Source: Hydractinia symbiolongicarpus
Taxonomy: Eukaryota > Cnidaria > Hydrozoa > Anthoathecata > Hydractiniidae
Length of the DNA stretch: 64,000 bases
Direction of reading: 5' to 3'
NCBI RefSeq assembly: GCF_029227915.1
Contig: NC_079881.1
Location: forward strand, 20,743,501-20,807,500
Positions within the stretch are counted from its first letter, which is position 1; the number at the start of each line of letters is the position of its first letter. This document shows positions 1 to 9,159 of the stretch, in pieces. A model generated the notes under the pieces. That model ran no database searches. It was not told the origin of the DNA and was given only the letters and a program-made list of their open reading frames with translations. The position numbers were made by a program, and so were the translations under genes.

Positions 1-326
1 TTTGAGGCAGTTCTTTTTAATTTCATTTTTTCAAGCCCAGCTTGCTGATTTCCCAGGAAATTCATCAACCTCATCTGATGTTACTTAAACTGGTTGCCAA
101 TGATTCTCTATCACTTTCAGTGACCAATTCAGTATCCACTGCTTATTGTCCTAAGATCACACTCATTTTCAAATTCATTTTCACTATTTTGTATTTGTTC
201 TTCTTCACTAACATCTCAAATGTTCTGTACCAGCCCCTCTCTCCTTGCTTCATGACCTTGCGTTTATCATTTCTGATTCCTTTCACCGAGCGTTACCTCT
301 CTGCTGGAAATGGTTAAGTCAAAGCT
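1..326. other. no recognised feature
   Basis: No convincing coding pattern, repeat or RNA signature is seen before the LINE similarity begins near 327. The open frame across 42-317 (+) is hydrophobic, low in complexity and has no recognisable motif, so it is not called as a gene. Confidence 0.4.
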
Positions 327-545
327 GTGATCCTTACGTCGAGGAGAAAAGAACAGGAAAAACGATGGAAAAAGCGTAAGGCTTACCGTGTGTTTCTCAG
401 AGATCCTTATCAGGCTGGCAAAAATTTACTAGACCCTGGGAGATTTGTCAAATTGGAAGTACCAAAAGAGTCTATGGACGGCCACAAAAAGAAATCAATG
501 CAAGATCCAATGCGTGATGTAGCATTGCCCTTATTGGAAGGTTAA
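327..545 (+). pseudogene. LINE polyprotein fragment upstream of the RT
   Basis: A 72-residue open fragment is basic at its start (RRKEQEKRWKKRKAYR) and then reads FLRDPYQAGKNLLDP, ending MRDVALPLLEG. This matches the linker just before the RT in animal LINEs, where a basic helix is followed by a 'dPy..gK.LL' block and a 'Dp.rD..L' block. It breaks off at a stop at 543, where an unrelated segment begins. The first methionine is only the first in frame; the real start would lie upstream and was not found. Judged a pseudogene because the rest of the ORF is scattered. Confidence 0.6.
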
Positions 546-1046
546 TAAAAATTAAGTTAGCAAGGGGGTTTGATCATACTAGGTCCTGTCTTTGGAGAGT
601 GACGACTCCACTTATTACCCCAGTTAAAAAAAAAGCACTAGCAGGGGAGTTTGATCACACATGATCTTGTCTTTGGAGAGTAACGACTCCACTTATTACC
701 TGAGTTAAAAACAAAAAATAGCACAGTTGAACAGAAAATGGTCAAAGTTTACTTTAGGAAGATAGGGATGTCTAGTTTCTGCTGATGACCGTCCGCGGAC
801 CTCTTCGAGGTGACCCAGCTAGACATCCAGGGTATTTAGGTTTATAAATATGGGTCGAAACCTACCTGCCCTTGGTTTAAGTTCTGTTCATCTTTTCAAA
901 TGTGTTTTGCCCTCTTTATTTTTTTAGATTTTTTTAAATTAATTCCTTGTAAAAAGGGAGAATTGTGCTTTTAGAGGCATTTTCTCTAGAGGAGTACAAC
1001 CTCTAGCTTATTTCCAAAGACCTAACAGGTTGAGTTTATCATTACG
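546..1046. other. non-LINE segment interrupting the LINE
   Basis: This stretch separates two LINE coding blocks that should be nearly adjacent. It holds a tandem duplication (558-722) and a tail of alternating CCTTG, GGGAG, CCTCT and CAGGTTGAGT words near 940-1062 that recurs in diverged form near 5890-5990. No terminal inverted repeat or target duplication was identified, so the class is unknown. Confidence 0.4.
558..722. repeat. two-copy tandem repeat, about 81 bp unit
   Basis: Units start at about 558 and 639. Both carry TTTGATCA followed by GTCTTTGGAGAGT and a CGACTCCACTTATTACC block, ending in an A-rich run before AGCAC. The copies differ by scattered substitutions, so the duplication is not recent. 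Confidence 0.85.
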
Positions 1047-1512
1047 GTGGCTTGCCACCTCTCTGTAAATTATTTTCTGTCTTTTACATTTCAAGAATTT
1101 CAACGAGTTCTTCAGTCTCGTTGCAATGGCTCTGCGCCAGGTATCAATATAATACCATATAAGGTTTACAAATATTGCCAAAAAACTGCTTCTTTCTTAT
1201 TTAATACATTAAAATCAAGTCTTAAACGTGTTGTATTTGAGGTTTTTATTTCCAAACGCCAACCTCCCAAACCACCCTGCATAAAGGATTATAGACCAAT
1301 AGCTTTATTGAAAGTGGAAGGTAAACTATTCTGTAGCCTAATCTCGAAACGTTTAGAGACTCACATCGTAAAAAATAATAATTCTGTCAACAAAAGTATT
1401 AAGAAAGATTGTATGGAAAAGGTTCCTTGTTTGTTGGGAGCATATGTCCCTAGTTTGGTCGGCATTAAAATCTGCCAAGACTGACAAAGCTTTCCGTTTC
1501 AGCTATATGGCT
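1047..1512 (+). pseudogene. LINE reverse transcriptase, N-terminal part
   Basis: The translation contains NGSAPGINIIPYKVYKYC, the conserved 'n.SaPG.n.ipY.vyk.C' block at the start of LINE RTs. It continues with DYRPIALLKVEGKLF, the 'dyRPIaLl.v.gKlf' fingers motif, and SLISKRLETHI. The similarity starts near residue 14, so the first methionine lies in flanking sequence. The annotated frame ends at 1484, but RT-like reading continues to the hAT junction at 1512. Just before the junction the codons give I-W-L, which resume as D-V and A-N-A-Y beyond the hAT, showing a single original RT. Confidence 0.75.
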
Positions 1513-2281
1513 CAGGGGCGGATCTAGGATTTCTGATGTACCCCGTCATAAAATGTACTTATATTAGTGACAGGCGAGGGCCCACCATGGTTGGGCCTGA
1601 GGAGCCAGAAAGTTTTTAAACATTGGAGGATCCTAGATTGTCTGAAAACAACATTCACGCATCTAAATTGTAAATTATTTGGAAAATAAAAAGGCTATTT
1701 GTCATTCATACAGCATAAAACGAAAATCGTTGCCGTGTCATCTTTTCAACAATGTTGTTTGGTTGCTTGTCTTACTTGCTGAGTTTCTATTGTTATATAT
1801 GAAGCCTATGAACTAAGTAAACAAGATTATCTGATATAATTTATAAATGTTAATAGGCCGTTTCGCTCAATATCAGAGCTCATCAGCATGCCTAGGATCA
1901 TTTGTACCTATTCAATTCATTTTGAATTGCTTTAATATTTATTGTTTAGTGTTGTGTTCTGTCGCTGTTGTATTTTTCTGCCTTTTACGGTCAATGTTTT
2001 TAGGAAATCCTTGCAAAAAGGGGGATTTTGCTTTTTTGTTGCAACCTCTTACTATAGTAGAACCAGCTGTCATTAGACAAGAAATATCATTACAGCTAGC
2101 TGTTTTGTCACCTCATCATCATCAACAAAAAATGTCATCCAGACATGGACAGCCAAATAAAAAAGAAGTAAAGAATTAAGATAACAAGATACAATGATGA
2201 GGAAAAAATAGAGAAAAATTTAGCTGTCATTGGCATATTTATATTTAAAAAATAATAAAAATACAGGATAACTTGACAACT

Positions 2282-2580
2282 GCAACTATGTTCTACTATT
2301 TCTTGACAGTTGTCAATTAAATTATAATGAATATTGGAATGAAATGGTTTTATATAAATTAAAATGAATGCAGGATAAAATGACAACTGAGTAACCCCAT
2401 AGTCCCTGCAACTATGTTCTACTATTTCTTGACAGTTGCCAATTAAATGATAATGAATATTGGAATGAAATGGTTTGATATGAATAAAAGTGAATGCAGG
2501 ATAAAATGACAACTGAGTAACCCCATAGTCCCTGCAACTATGTTCTATTATTTCTTGACAGTTGTCAATTAAATGAAAAT
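2282..2580. repeat. 126-bp tandem repeat inside the hAT element
   Basis: The word GCAACTATGTTCT recurs at 2282, 2408 and 2534, an exact spacing of 126 bp. Between the copies are matching blocks TTTCTTGACAGTTG, ATGAATATTGGAATGAAATGG and CCCCATAGTCCCT. The array is about 2.4 units. Because 126 is divisible by three, the minus strand gives a repeated open translation, which explains the ORF at 2135-2512 without a real gene. Confidence 0.9.
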
Positions 2581-2759
2581 GAACTATGGACTAAAAAAAT
2601 GGAAATGGAACACGAAATATGTTAACAATCAAAGTGATAAAGTAGTATTAACATAAGTGTTTTAATAATTTTGATAAACATATTTTCTATTAAATTAATT
2701 TTTTAAGAATACCAATAGTATAATATAATACCAACCTTTGCAACAAATATACATAACAA

Positions 2760-3118
2760 TTAAAATTCAAGCCTACGATTTAAAAGAGCGTATCTATCAA
2801 TAACTTTATCTTTGTCAGGGATAATTTCTTGATAGATATATAACAATGCTAACCCATTTAAACGATCATTGGTCATGGTACTCCGTGCGTATTCTTTTAA
2901 CCTTCTTAATGCAGAGAAACTCCTTTCACTCTCACAGAAAGTAACAGGAAGAGTCCCAAGAATACGTAGGGCTATTTTTATATTTTCAAAACCAGGGAAA
3001 GAAACTGCTTTTAATGCCAAGGATATGCTATCAGGGAGAGTATCAGTATATTCTTCCCAATATTTTTCCCAGAGCGACAGTTCAGATTGAAGGGCATTAA
3101 CACTAAGAAAATCAGACG
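2760..3118 (-). pseudogene. hAT transposase C-terminal dimerisation domain
   Basis: The minus-strand frame reads SELSLWEKYW, then LPVTFCESERSFSALRRLK, then TMTNDRLNGLALLYIY. This is the C-terminal hAT dimerisation domain, in which the 'CERSFSaLrrlK.y.RstM...RLn.LalL.i' block is diagnostic. Open reading extends upstream of the first methionine (3020) to about 3118. The RNase H-like catalytic domain is absent, so only a remnant persists. It lies between the hAT inverted repeats and is probably the element's own transposase, although another hAT inserted inside cannot be excluded. Confidence 0.8.
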
Positions 3119-3576
3119 TATAAAATTGACATATATGACGTATAAATTGACAAAAAGTTCAATTCAAGCAAGTAGCCTTAACTGTTGCGTCAAACTATTA
3201 TCACCTACCAGACATAAGGATATGGAGCTAAACAAGCAATTTCCAGATGATTCGGACCTAAACAGTGAAAAATAAATAAATATTTCTTAGAGAAATTAAA
3301 GAGAATTCACTCCTCAGAGCAAAGATACTAAGTTTTAACATTTTGAGAAGAATCAAAACCATTATTAATTCCACACACACATGCCAGCTAGCTACCATGG
3401 ATACGGTTGCTAGCTCTCTTTTCGAAGAGTAATAATCAAAACAAAAACCACGAATACATGTAGCTAGCTAGCTAGCCATAAGTAGTTCATGGTGATGACA
3501 TAGTGATGTACACTTAATTACTATGGTAACAAATGGTCAGCAATAATCAGAAATGGAAATTACAGAAAATAAAATC

Positions 3577-3900
3577 TTACCTCAATGCAACACAATTCTT
3601 GGAAGAAACTGATGCAGGAAGATATTTCAAAGCATCTTCATTTACACCAATTTCTCCACAAGAAAGTACAGCATAAAGCTGTTCTGTGTTTAAAAACACA
3701 TTTTTATTTGAATTTATCCATTTCTCAGAATAAGTATTAAATATTTCAATCAATTTCTGCAAATCTTCGTCTTGAAATAATTTCAAAACATCTTCTCTCA
3801 CTGAACTAAACGCCATGTTGAGCAATGATGTTGAGGAAGATATAAAGATGAAGACTAGCGTGAGCATTTTGGCTTTTGCAGGGTATTGATTTTTAGCCAA
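3577..3900 (-). CDS. uncharacterised ORF within the hAT element
   Basis: A 107-residue frame has a hydrophobic stretch near residues 10-30 followed by a soluble acidic region (SVREDVLKLFQDEDLQKLIE). It ends at LRT-like codons that overlap a good splice-donor sequence, AG followed by GTAAGA, at about 3577-3583, so it may be an exon rather than a complete ORF. A start at the internal methionine (MAFSSVREDVL) would drop the hydrophobic stretch. No family is recognised. It could be the 5' coding exon of the hAT gene or a captured host exon. Confidence 0.3.
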   Translation of the reverse strand: MAKNQYPAKAKMLTLVFIFISSSTSLLNMAFSSVREDVLKLFQDEDLQKLIEIFNTYSEKWINSNKNVFLNTEQLYAVLSCGEIGVNEDALKYLPASVSSKNCVALR

Positions 3901-4340
3901 TCACAACTTAAGAAAACTTCTGTAATGACCAATCAAATCCTGCCGGTGTTCTTCTCCTGCAAACCCGGCACTCTACACCAATAAGAGTTAAGAATAACCT
4001 CATTGCTCCGTCAAAAACCTGCAGAACAAAGTCTATATTTTTCTATCCACCATTAAAGATTAGGTCTAGCCATCTTTGCGCCCTGTCTTTGCAACGAAAA
4101 TGAAGCTGATGCCATCACGCGCGCCACCGCCACCACCGCGCGACCATACACACGGCAGCAGCAGCGGCGGCAATATTATTAATTTTTATATTGATGAGCG
4201 CTCAAATGAATACATTATTACACGCCCCAAATATTACTGGTTAGTACTAAATATTTGAAAATTAGATAAACTATATACTTGTTATTTTTAAACCCCGTCC
4301 TTTCACCCATTTGACGGGGTTTGGATCCGCCCCTGTGGCT

Positions 4341-4919
4341 GGATGTAAGCTAATGCATACCCTTCAGTTTCGCACAAACTTATCTTCTTTGCTTTAGAAC
4401 GTTATGGTGTATCGCCTCCCTGGATAGAGCTTATTAAGACTTATTATGGTGGTTTATGGAGTAAATCCTTTTCACTCTCTTTTCCATCAGGGTGGCACTT
4501 GCATGAAGATGGTATTTATATTGGTTGCACCCTCACGATTATTCTTTTCTTGGTAGCCATCAATATTATCATCAAATTTGTTTGTGTGACGGCAAATGAT
4601 CCCGCCCAATCACCAATTAAAGCATTTATGGGCGACATATTTCTAATGTCTCCCTCAGCACATGATTGTCAGAAGTTGCTTTACCGCTATGTTGCTGGTT
4701 TTAACTGAGCAGGCATGTCGTTTCGCGCAACAAAGTCCCGCACCATTGTCATTGATAATGGAGTGTGTAAGAATACAAAATGCCCTTCACAGCTTACGGC
4801 GAATCCATTCCTTCGATTCACGTAACCCTGTTAGGTTTCTTGGTCGCACCATTACTCATTCCCCTTCTGATCATGCCGCTGTTGACAAATTTATCTCAGA
4901 AACTGAACGCGCTCTTTAA
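4341..4919 (+). pseudogene. LINE reverse transcriptase palm, active site mutated
   Basis: Resuming after the hAT, the translation gives ANAYPSVSHKLIFFALERYG, then GIYIGCTLTIILFL, then KAFMGDIFLMS. These are the RT 'D.anAYgsVph', 'g..qGc..S.ilF' and catalytic 'F.DD' blocks. The first catalytic aspartate of the expected FMDD is glycine here (codon GGC at 4631-4633), which should abolish polymerase activity. A one-base shift near 4346 separates the D-V codons from A-N-A-Y. The frame changes again near 4680, and similarity then fades through ERAL at 4919. Confidence 0.75.
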
Positions 4920-5380
4920 TTAATTAACTCCTCGTCATTTAAAGGCACTCATAAACTTTGGTTTCTGTGACACTTAGTAATTTCAAGGGCTTTGGTGGCC
5001 AATATTGATATATGAAGTTTCTTTGTTTCTGTCATCAAACTAAAACGAAAGATTTCCGTCCTGATCAGGAAATGGTTACGGCTCCATCATTCAATCACCA
5101 ACATCTGTTTATATTCAGCTAGCTCACCTTGTCATCTACCCTTTAAAAGTATGACTTGCGGACATTTATTACTTAGAGATTCTGCTGATCGTGGTTCATC
5201 CTTTTTGCCTACTTTAAAATCAGGTTTGTGGAATGTAAGCAATGCTGTTGGCTTCAATATACAAAGGTAGCTGGGTATCATCAAATAGGGAAAGCTGGTT
5301 TTGGTTTGATTAGGCAGAAGCCTATACCTAATAAAGGATGCCGAAAATACTGCAAAACCATAGTTTATGAACACGAAGAG

Positions 5381-5670
5381 GAGATTTTACTTTCTCATAT
5401 GACAAAGGTAGTGATAGTTATAGAGTTGACATGTTGGGATAAATACAAAATATTGAGATAAATACTCTCTGTTATTGCGGACAATACAAATTAATGGATG
5501 GGCAGTTCACTTCTTCGCAGTTGAGGTTGGCACTCGTGGGTACTGTTCAGATTCTGTGCGAACTTGTTGTCTAGGTTTTCCACCTAAATTAATTCTTTGC
5601 ACTCTAAAATTGCTTGGTTCTAATGCAATAAAATGTTCCTTCCATATTTGGTTGGCCAGAGATTCAAAAC
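5381..5670 (+). pseudogene. LINE C-terminal endonuclease-like tail
   Basis: One frame reads MTKVVIVIELTCWDKYK. After a shift the next reads NGWAVHFFAVEVGTRGYCS and then SNAIKCSFHIWLAR. This pattern of a hydrophobic strand ending in E-L-T, a G-W strand and an 'EVG.rG' block is typical of the C-terminal restriction-like nuclease region in some animal LINEs. It follows the RT in the expected order and orientation. At least one frameshift separates the two blocks. Alignment against R2/NeSL/Hero-type endonucleases would settle the subtype. Confidence 0.55.
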
Positions 5671-6036
5671 CCGGGGAAACGCTTACTACAACAACAGGCA
5701 GTTTCCCTGTAAGCAAGTCACCTTTCAAATTTGCCAAAAGCAAATCACCTGTCCACGTAACTGACAGGAAAGTGATATCCTCAGAGTCAACTTACAAACA
5801 GTGGAATACAAAATAAGGGTAACATTTGCTATGTAAATTCTATTGTACAATGTTTAAACTCCCTACCGCAATTCCATGTAGCCCTCTTAGCAGGAAATCC
5901 TTGACAGTAACTTTGGAGGAACAAAACCTCTATGATTTAGCCCTAAAACTTAACAGGTTGAGTATTTCATTGTGCCTTGCTGCAATGTTCAAAATTTTCT
6001 CTCTCTTTCGTTTCCAGGGTTTTTGTCTCTCTTCGG

Positions 6037-6165
6037 CGCGTTCAATGATTGTGTTGTGCGTTCAATGATTGTGATGTGCGTTCAATGATTGTTGTGCGTC
6101 CAATCATTGCTGTGCATTCAAAGATTGTTGTCCGTTCAATGATTGTTGTGCGTTCAATGATTTTT
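6037..6165. repeat. degenerate short tandem repeat, GCGTTCAATGATTGTT type
   Basis: Seven variant copies of G(C/T)GTTCAATGATTGT(T/G) lie in tandem with spacing of about 18-22 bp. Copies include GTGCGTTCAATGATTGTG, GTCCAATCATTGCT and GCATTCAAAGATTGTT. Irregular spacing and drift suggest an old minisatellite. Confidence 0.8.
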
Positions 6166-6490
6166 TCTTGTCAATATTCTTAAGTGCGACTATAGTTATG
6201 TTTTGCTTTATGACTGCAAATTGTACTAGATAAGGATATGTACCATGACACAATAAGTGTTTATATCTATTTATTAAAAAGTACAATGTCACAAATGCTG
6301 ACGTCGTTATCACGTGATGAAAACGTTTATGGCTAGACCTAAATATTCCCGTATTTTCTGACGTCATTATAACGTTAAAAAACGTTCATAAATTAACGCC
6401 ATACTCGGCGACGTCCTGTAACGTCGTATTTTGGTCATAGGACGTCACAACCAAAATGTAACCAAAATATGCCGTTATTATAAAGTCCTA

Positions 6491-6960
6491 TGCCCGCTGG
6501 GAAGTCGGCCGTTGTGACGACCAGGCAAGCAACGAACAGGTAACAATAAAGATCATTCAAAAAACGCCTTTTCTATGTTTTGTAAAGGACATGTCTTATG
6601 AAGGCAACTTAATGATTATTGAGCAACTTAGCACCCAAATATTTTAAAATTCATAGGTTTTTATAAATCCGATAAAAATGTATGCATCGTTTTAGAATGC
6701 ATTGATGGAGGAGAACTATTCCAACATTTTTAAAATGTAGTGCTTTGGTAGAAAGTAATTGCAAAGCTTTGTTTCTGGAGCTTTTAAAAGCAGTAGATTT
6801 TCTTCATCAAAACAACAGTTGCATTAGTTGTGTCATGTTGTGTAAATATATACTATCTAAAAAACAAAGAATGGATATCATCCATTTCAGTACGCTATGT
6901 TATGCCCCTTCCTTTATTCAGATATTTAGTTGCACATAATATTCTAGGGCAAGCCTGGGA
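6491..6960 (+). pseudogene. protein-kinase-domain pseudogene (CAMK/Chk2-like N-lobe and hinge)
   Basis: Joined across frames, the plus strand gives conserved kinase motifs in order: EQVTIKIIQK (strand beta-3 with its ATP-binding lysine, about 6535-6565), MIIEQLS then HPNILKFIGFY (about 6610-6665), NVCIVLECIDGGELFQHF (hinge and helix D, about 6678-6730), and CKALFLELLKAVDFLHQNN (helix E, about 6760-6820). A degraded stretch follows with no HRD or DFG motif. The order and the 'vle..dGGELF' hinge resemble CAMK-group kinases such as Chk2. Frame changes near 6635 and 6735 and several stops make it a pseudogene. No introns are visible between blocks, which suggests a retrocopy, but no poly(A) tail was identified. 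Confidence 0.7.
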
Positions 6961-7410
6961 GATGTGGTCATATTCAAGAGGTAAATAAGTAAAAAATCAT
7001 TGGCTACATCCGTTATATGTTACACACGCATGTCCCGTAGTTACCCCTAGGCACTTAAATATGTTCGGGATAAATACAAGACATATCCCGCAATTACCCA
7101 AAAGAAAGGGTCTTTTAGGGGTAAGTTTTCTCAAATAAACATTGATAAACATCGTACTTCTAGAAAATTAAAAATAAAATTTGTGATGCCGTACATTTAG
7201 CCAAAAAAAAAATTAAAAATCTCGTCACATACTTTGTCGCAGCCACTTCTATATTGTATGCTATAAGTTGTCTATTTGTTTTGTGCAAAAATTACACTTA
7301 GCTAGCTAGCTATATCCATCTAGCAGGGTAAAGCCATTAAACCACCAGCATTACAAACTATGCTTTAGGACACGTTGTATTCAACGTAAATGTTTAATAA
7401 AGCTAAAAAG

Positions 7411-8390
7411 ATGACACTCTTAAAGCTAATGAGCGGACACTTGGGTCATACACCGTCCGTTTTCTAGTCAAAGTCTCATGAAACACTTTCAAAAAAGTGG
7501 ACACTTATTTAGCGGACCCTCTAATTAGTGAACAATATTTTTTTTGCACTAAAGAGAAAATATGGCTTCTTCTTTTTTCTTTCTCCAATTAGCAGACATT
7601 CCAAAAAAATTCAAAAGCGAGCAAAGAAAATCAAAGAAAAATGAATAGTTTTTATTTCAAAAAATTTACAACTTTTGTGTCCAGCTTGCCGTCAATTTTC
7701 TTTATTAACCACATTATCAGCTTGTCATGGCTACAAAAGCAATTGATAACAGGAACCTCTACACCATAGCCGCCTCCACGATTCAATCGCTTCCCAATGA
7801 AAATAACAAAGACTTTAAAGTAAATCTTTAAATCGTTTATCCATCATTTGTTAAATTTTATATATATATGTATATATATATATATAGGTGAATATTTATC
7901 ATAGCACATCCGTATTTCATTCTCAACAGAGAATGCTTCACACTGATCAGACCTCTAATCATGACGGGCGAGTATAATGGCGGCAATATGTTACTGATGA
8001 ACTCAGATAGTTTATCCGGATGGTGTGTATACATATAGGTGAATGTTTATCATAGCACGTCCGTATTTCATTGTTAACAGAGAATGCTTCACCCCGATCA
8101 GACCTGTGATCATGACGGGCGAGTATAATGCGTGTATTTTTCCTATGTGATACAAAAATAGGCTTTTTTGTTAAATTTTGTTTGAAAGAATTTAAAGATC
8201 TGTAAAGATTTAAATTTTGGTTCGTTATTATTATGTAAATATTAAAGTATTGTCATTTGTTATTTTTCCTATGTGATACAAAAATAGGCTTCATATTTTA
8301 ATTTGTAAAACTTTCCATAAGGCGGACACTTCCAATTAGCGAACACTTCAGTCATACACCAATGGTGTCCGCTAATTGGAGAGTATACTG
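7411..8390. mobile_element. Tigger/pogo-like DNA transposon remnant
   Basis: The right end, on the minus strand, begins CAGTATACTCTCCAATTAGC and runs into GGACACC, flanked by TA (8391-8392). The left end near 7411-7455 is a diverged inverted copy with GAGCGGACACTTGGGTCATA. Ends of the 'CAGTA....TAGCGGACAC' type with a TA duplication are characteristic of pogo/Tigger-like elements. An internal TCTCCAATTAGCAGACATTC (about 7587) repeats the terminal motif. No transposase with a DDE pattern was found, so this is probably a non-autonomous or eroded copy. Confidence 0.55.
7884..8131. repeat. two-copy direct repeat, 151-bp period
   Basis: The word ATAGGTGAAT starts at 7884 and 8035. Each copy continues with TTATCATAGCAC, TCCGTATTTCATT, ACAGAGAATGCTTCAC and CATGACGGGCGAGTATAATG. 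The first copy is preceded by a TATATATA tract. The sharp conservation of the block between spacers suggests a discrete unit, but it matches no small RNA class I recognise. Confidence 0.75.
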
Positions 8391-8634
8391 TAGTTTACGT
8401 GAGTTACACTTTTGCCAAAGCAAAGCCTTCGCGTCCTACCAGCTGCAGAGTATTCATCAGGTGATGCTGTTTAGGATAAAGAAAGCAGCAATTCGAAAGC
8501 CGTGGAGGCAAGCTGTGATGATAATACTTACATTAAATTGGAGGGGAAAGATGATAATAACTATATATAAAGCAGCAAGCTATTTCGAATAAAAATTGTT
8601 CATCAAAAACCTATCCTTAATTTCACAAGAGAGT

Positions 8635-9140
8635 CGCACTAATATCTCAATATATTCGTATAACCGTGGGTCTGAAATGTTGCTTAGGGTAACTCAGAAT
8701 TAAACATAACATAAACTTTTACAAAAAGTTACAAATGTTAAATATGTTTGATAAGTCTACTTTAGTAGGTGTTTTCTTTTCCGTTCTCACTTTTATTAAC
8801 GACATAAACCATACTTTTTTTATTCTTACGAGATCCGAATTGGATTAAGGAATATCATCAACTTTTGATTCCCTAACCAGATTTTCGTTATTAATGAGGT
8901 GGGAAAAATACTTTCTTATTAAATCTCCATCTCTTTCAGAAAAGACGACCCCCTTAGGTTTTTATCGGGGCTGCTAACGTCATCTTCGGCATCTGCTAAT
9001 GGAATAAAATTTTCGGCCTCGCTATCCTTGTTTGATTCTGCCATGTCAGCCTCAATAGACTTCGCAGCTTCTCTTTTTCTGTGAGACATCATATTTAACA
9101 GTTGTTTTTAAATGTGTTAGTATTGGGTGCCCAGCACAAA
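8635..9140 (-). pseudogene. tyrosine-recombinase-like (YR) gene, C-terminal tail copy
   Basis: This region is a diverged second copy of 12030-12680: blocks such as GAGTCGCACTAATATCTCAA, CGTGGGTCTGA, TTACAAATG and AACGTCATCTTCG recur in the same order. On the minus strand it reads IEADMAESNKDSEAENFIPL followed by DAEDDVSSPDK, the same acidic tail as the longer copy. The recombinase domain is missing, and the similarity fades above about 9130. It is therefore a partial duplicate or truncated insertion. Confidence 0.6.
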
Positions 9141-9159
9141 CCAACGACTTTTGAACCAG

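Larger units (their letters stand above)
1513..4335. mobile_element. non-autonomous hAT element nested in the LINE
   Basis: The ends are a near-perfect inverted repeat: CAGGGGCGGATCTAG on the left, and on the right the reverse complement of CAGGGGCGGATCCA. The 5 bp TGGCT occurs immediately before (1508-1512) and after (4336-4340) the element as a target duplication. Most hATs make 8-bp duplications, although families with 5-bp ones are known. Inside are a transposase C-terminus on the minus strand (2760-3118), a 126-bp tandem repeat (2282-2580) and an unassigned ORF (3577-3900, minus). The catalytic core of the transposase is missing, so mobility would need a partner in trans. Confidence 0.85.
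327..5670 (+). mobile_element. decayed non-LTR retrotransposon (LINE), interrupted by insertions
   Basis: Collinear coding fragments in the plus orientation read as one LINE polyprotein. They are an N-terminal linker (327-545), the front of the reverse transcriptase (about 1080-1512), the palm (4341-4919) and the C-terminal endonuclease-like tail (about 5381-5663). They are split by a segment of about 540 bp (near 543-1086) and by a hAT element (1513-4335). Frames are broken by stops and indels, so the copy is dead. The RT style and tail resemble LINEs carrying a C-terminal restriction-like endonuclease rather than an N-terminal APE endonuclease; that subtype is inferred, not proven. Confidence 0.75.

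Noticed and set aside
2135-2512. Minus-strand ORF with internally repeated protein sequence
   Set aside because: The repeat follows from the 126-bp tandem array, whose period is divisible by three.
4076-4258. Proline-rich ORF near the right end of the hAT
   Set aside because: It is a short frame over a GC-rich CCGCCACC / CAGCAGC patch with no homology and lies within the transposon.
6037-6165. CRISPR-like array
   Set aside because: The repeats are short, degenerate and without unique spacers, in a eukaryotic context.
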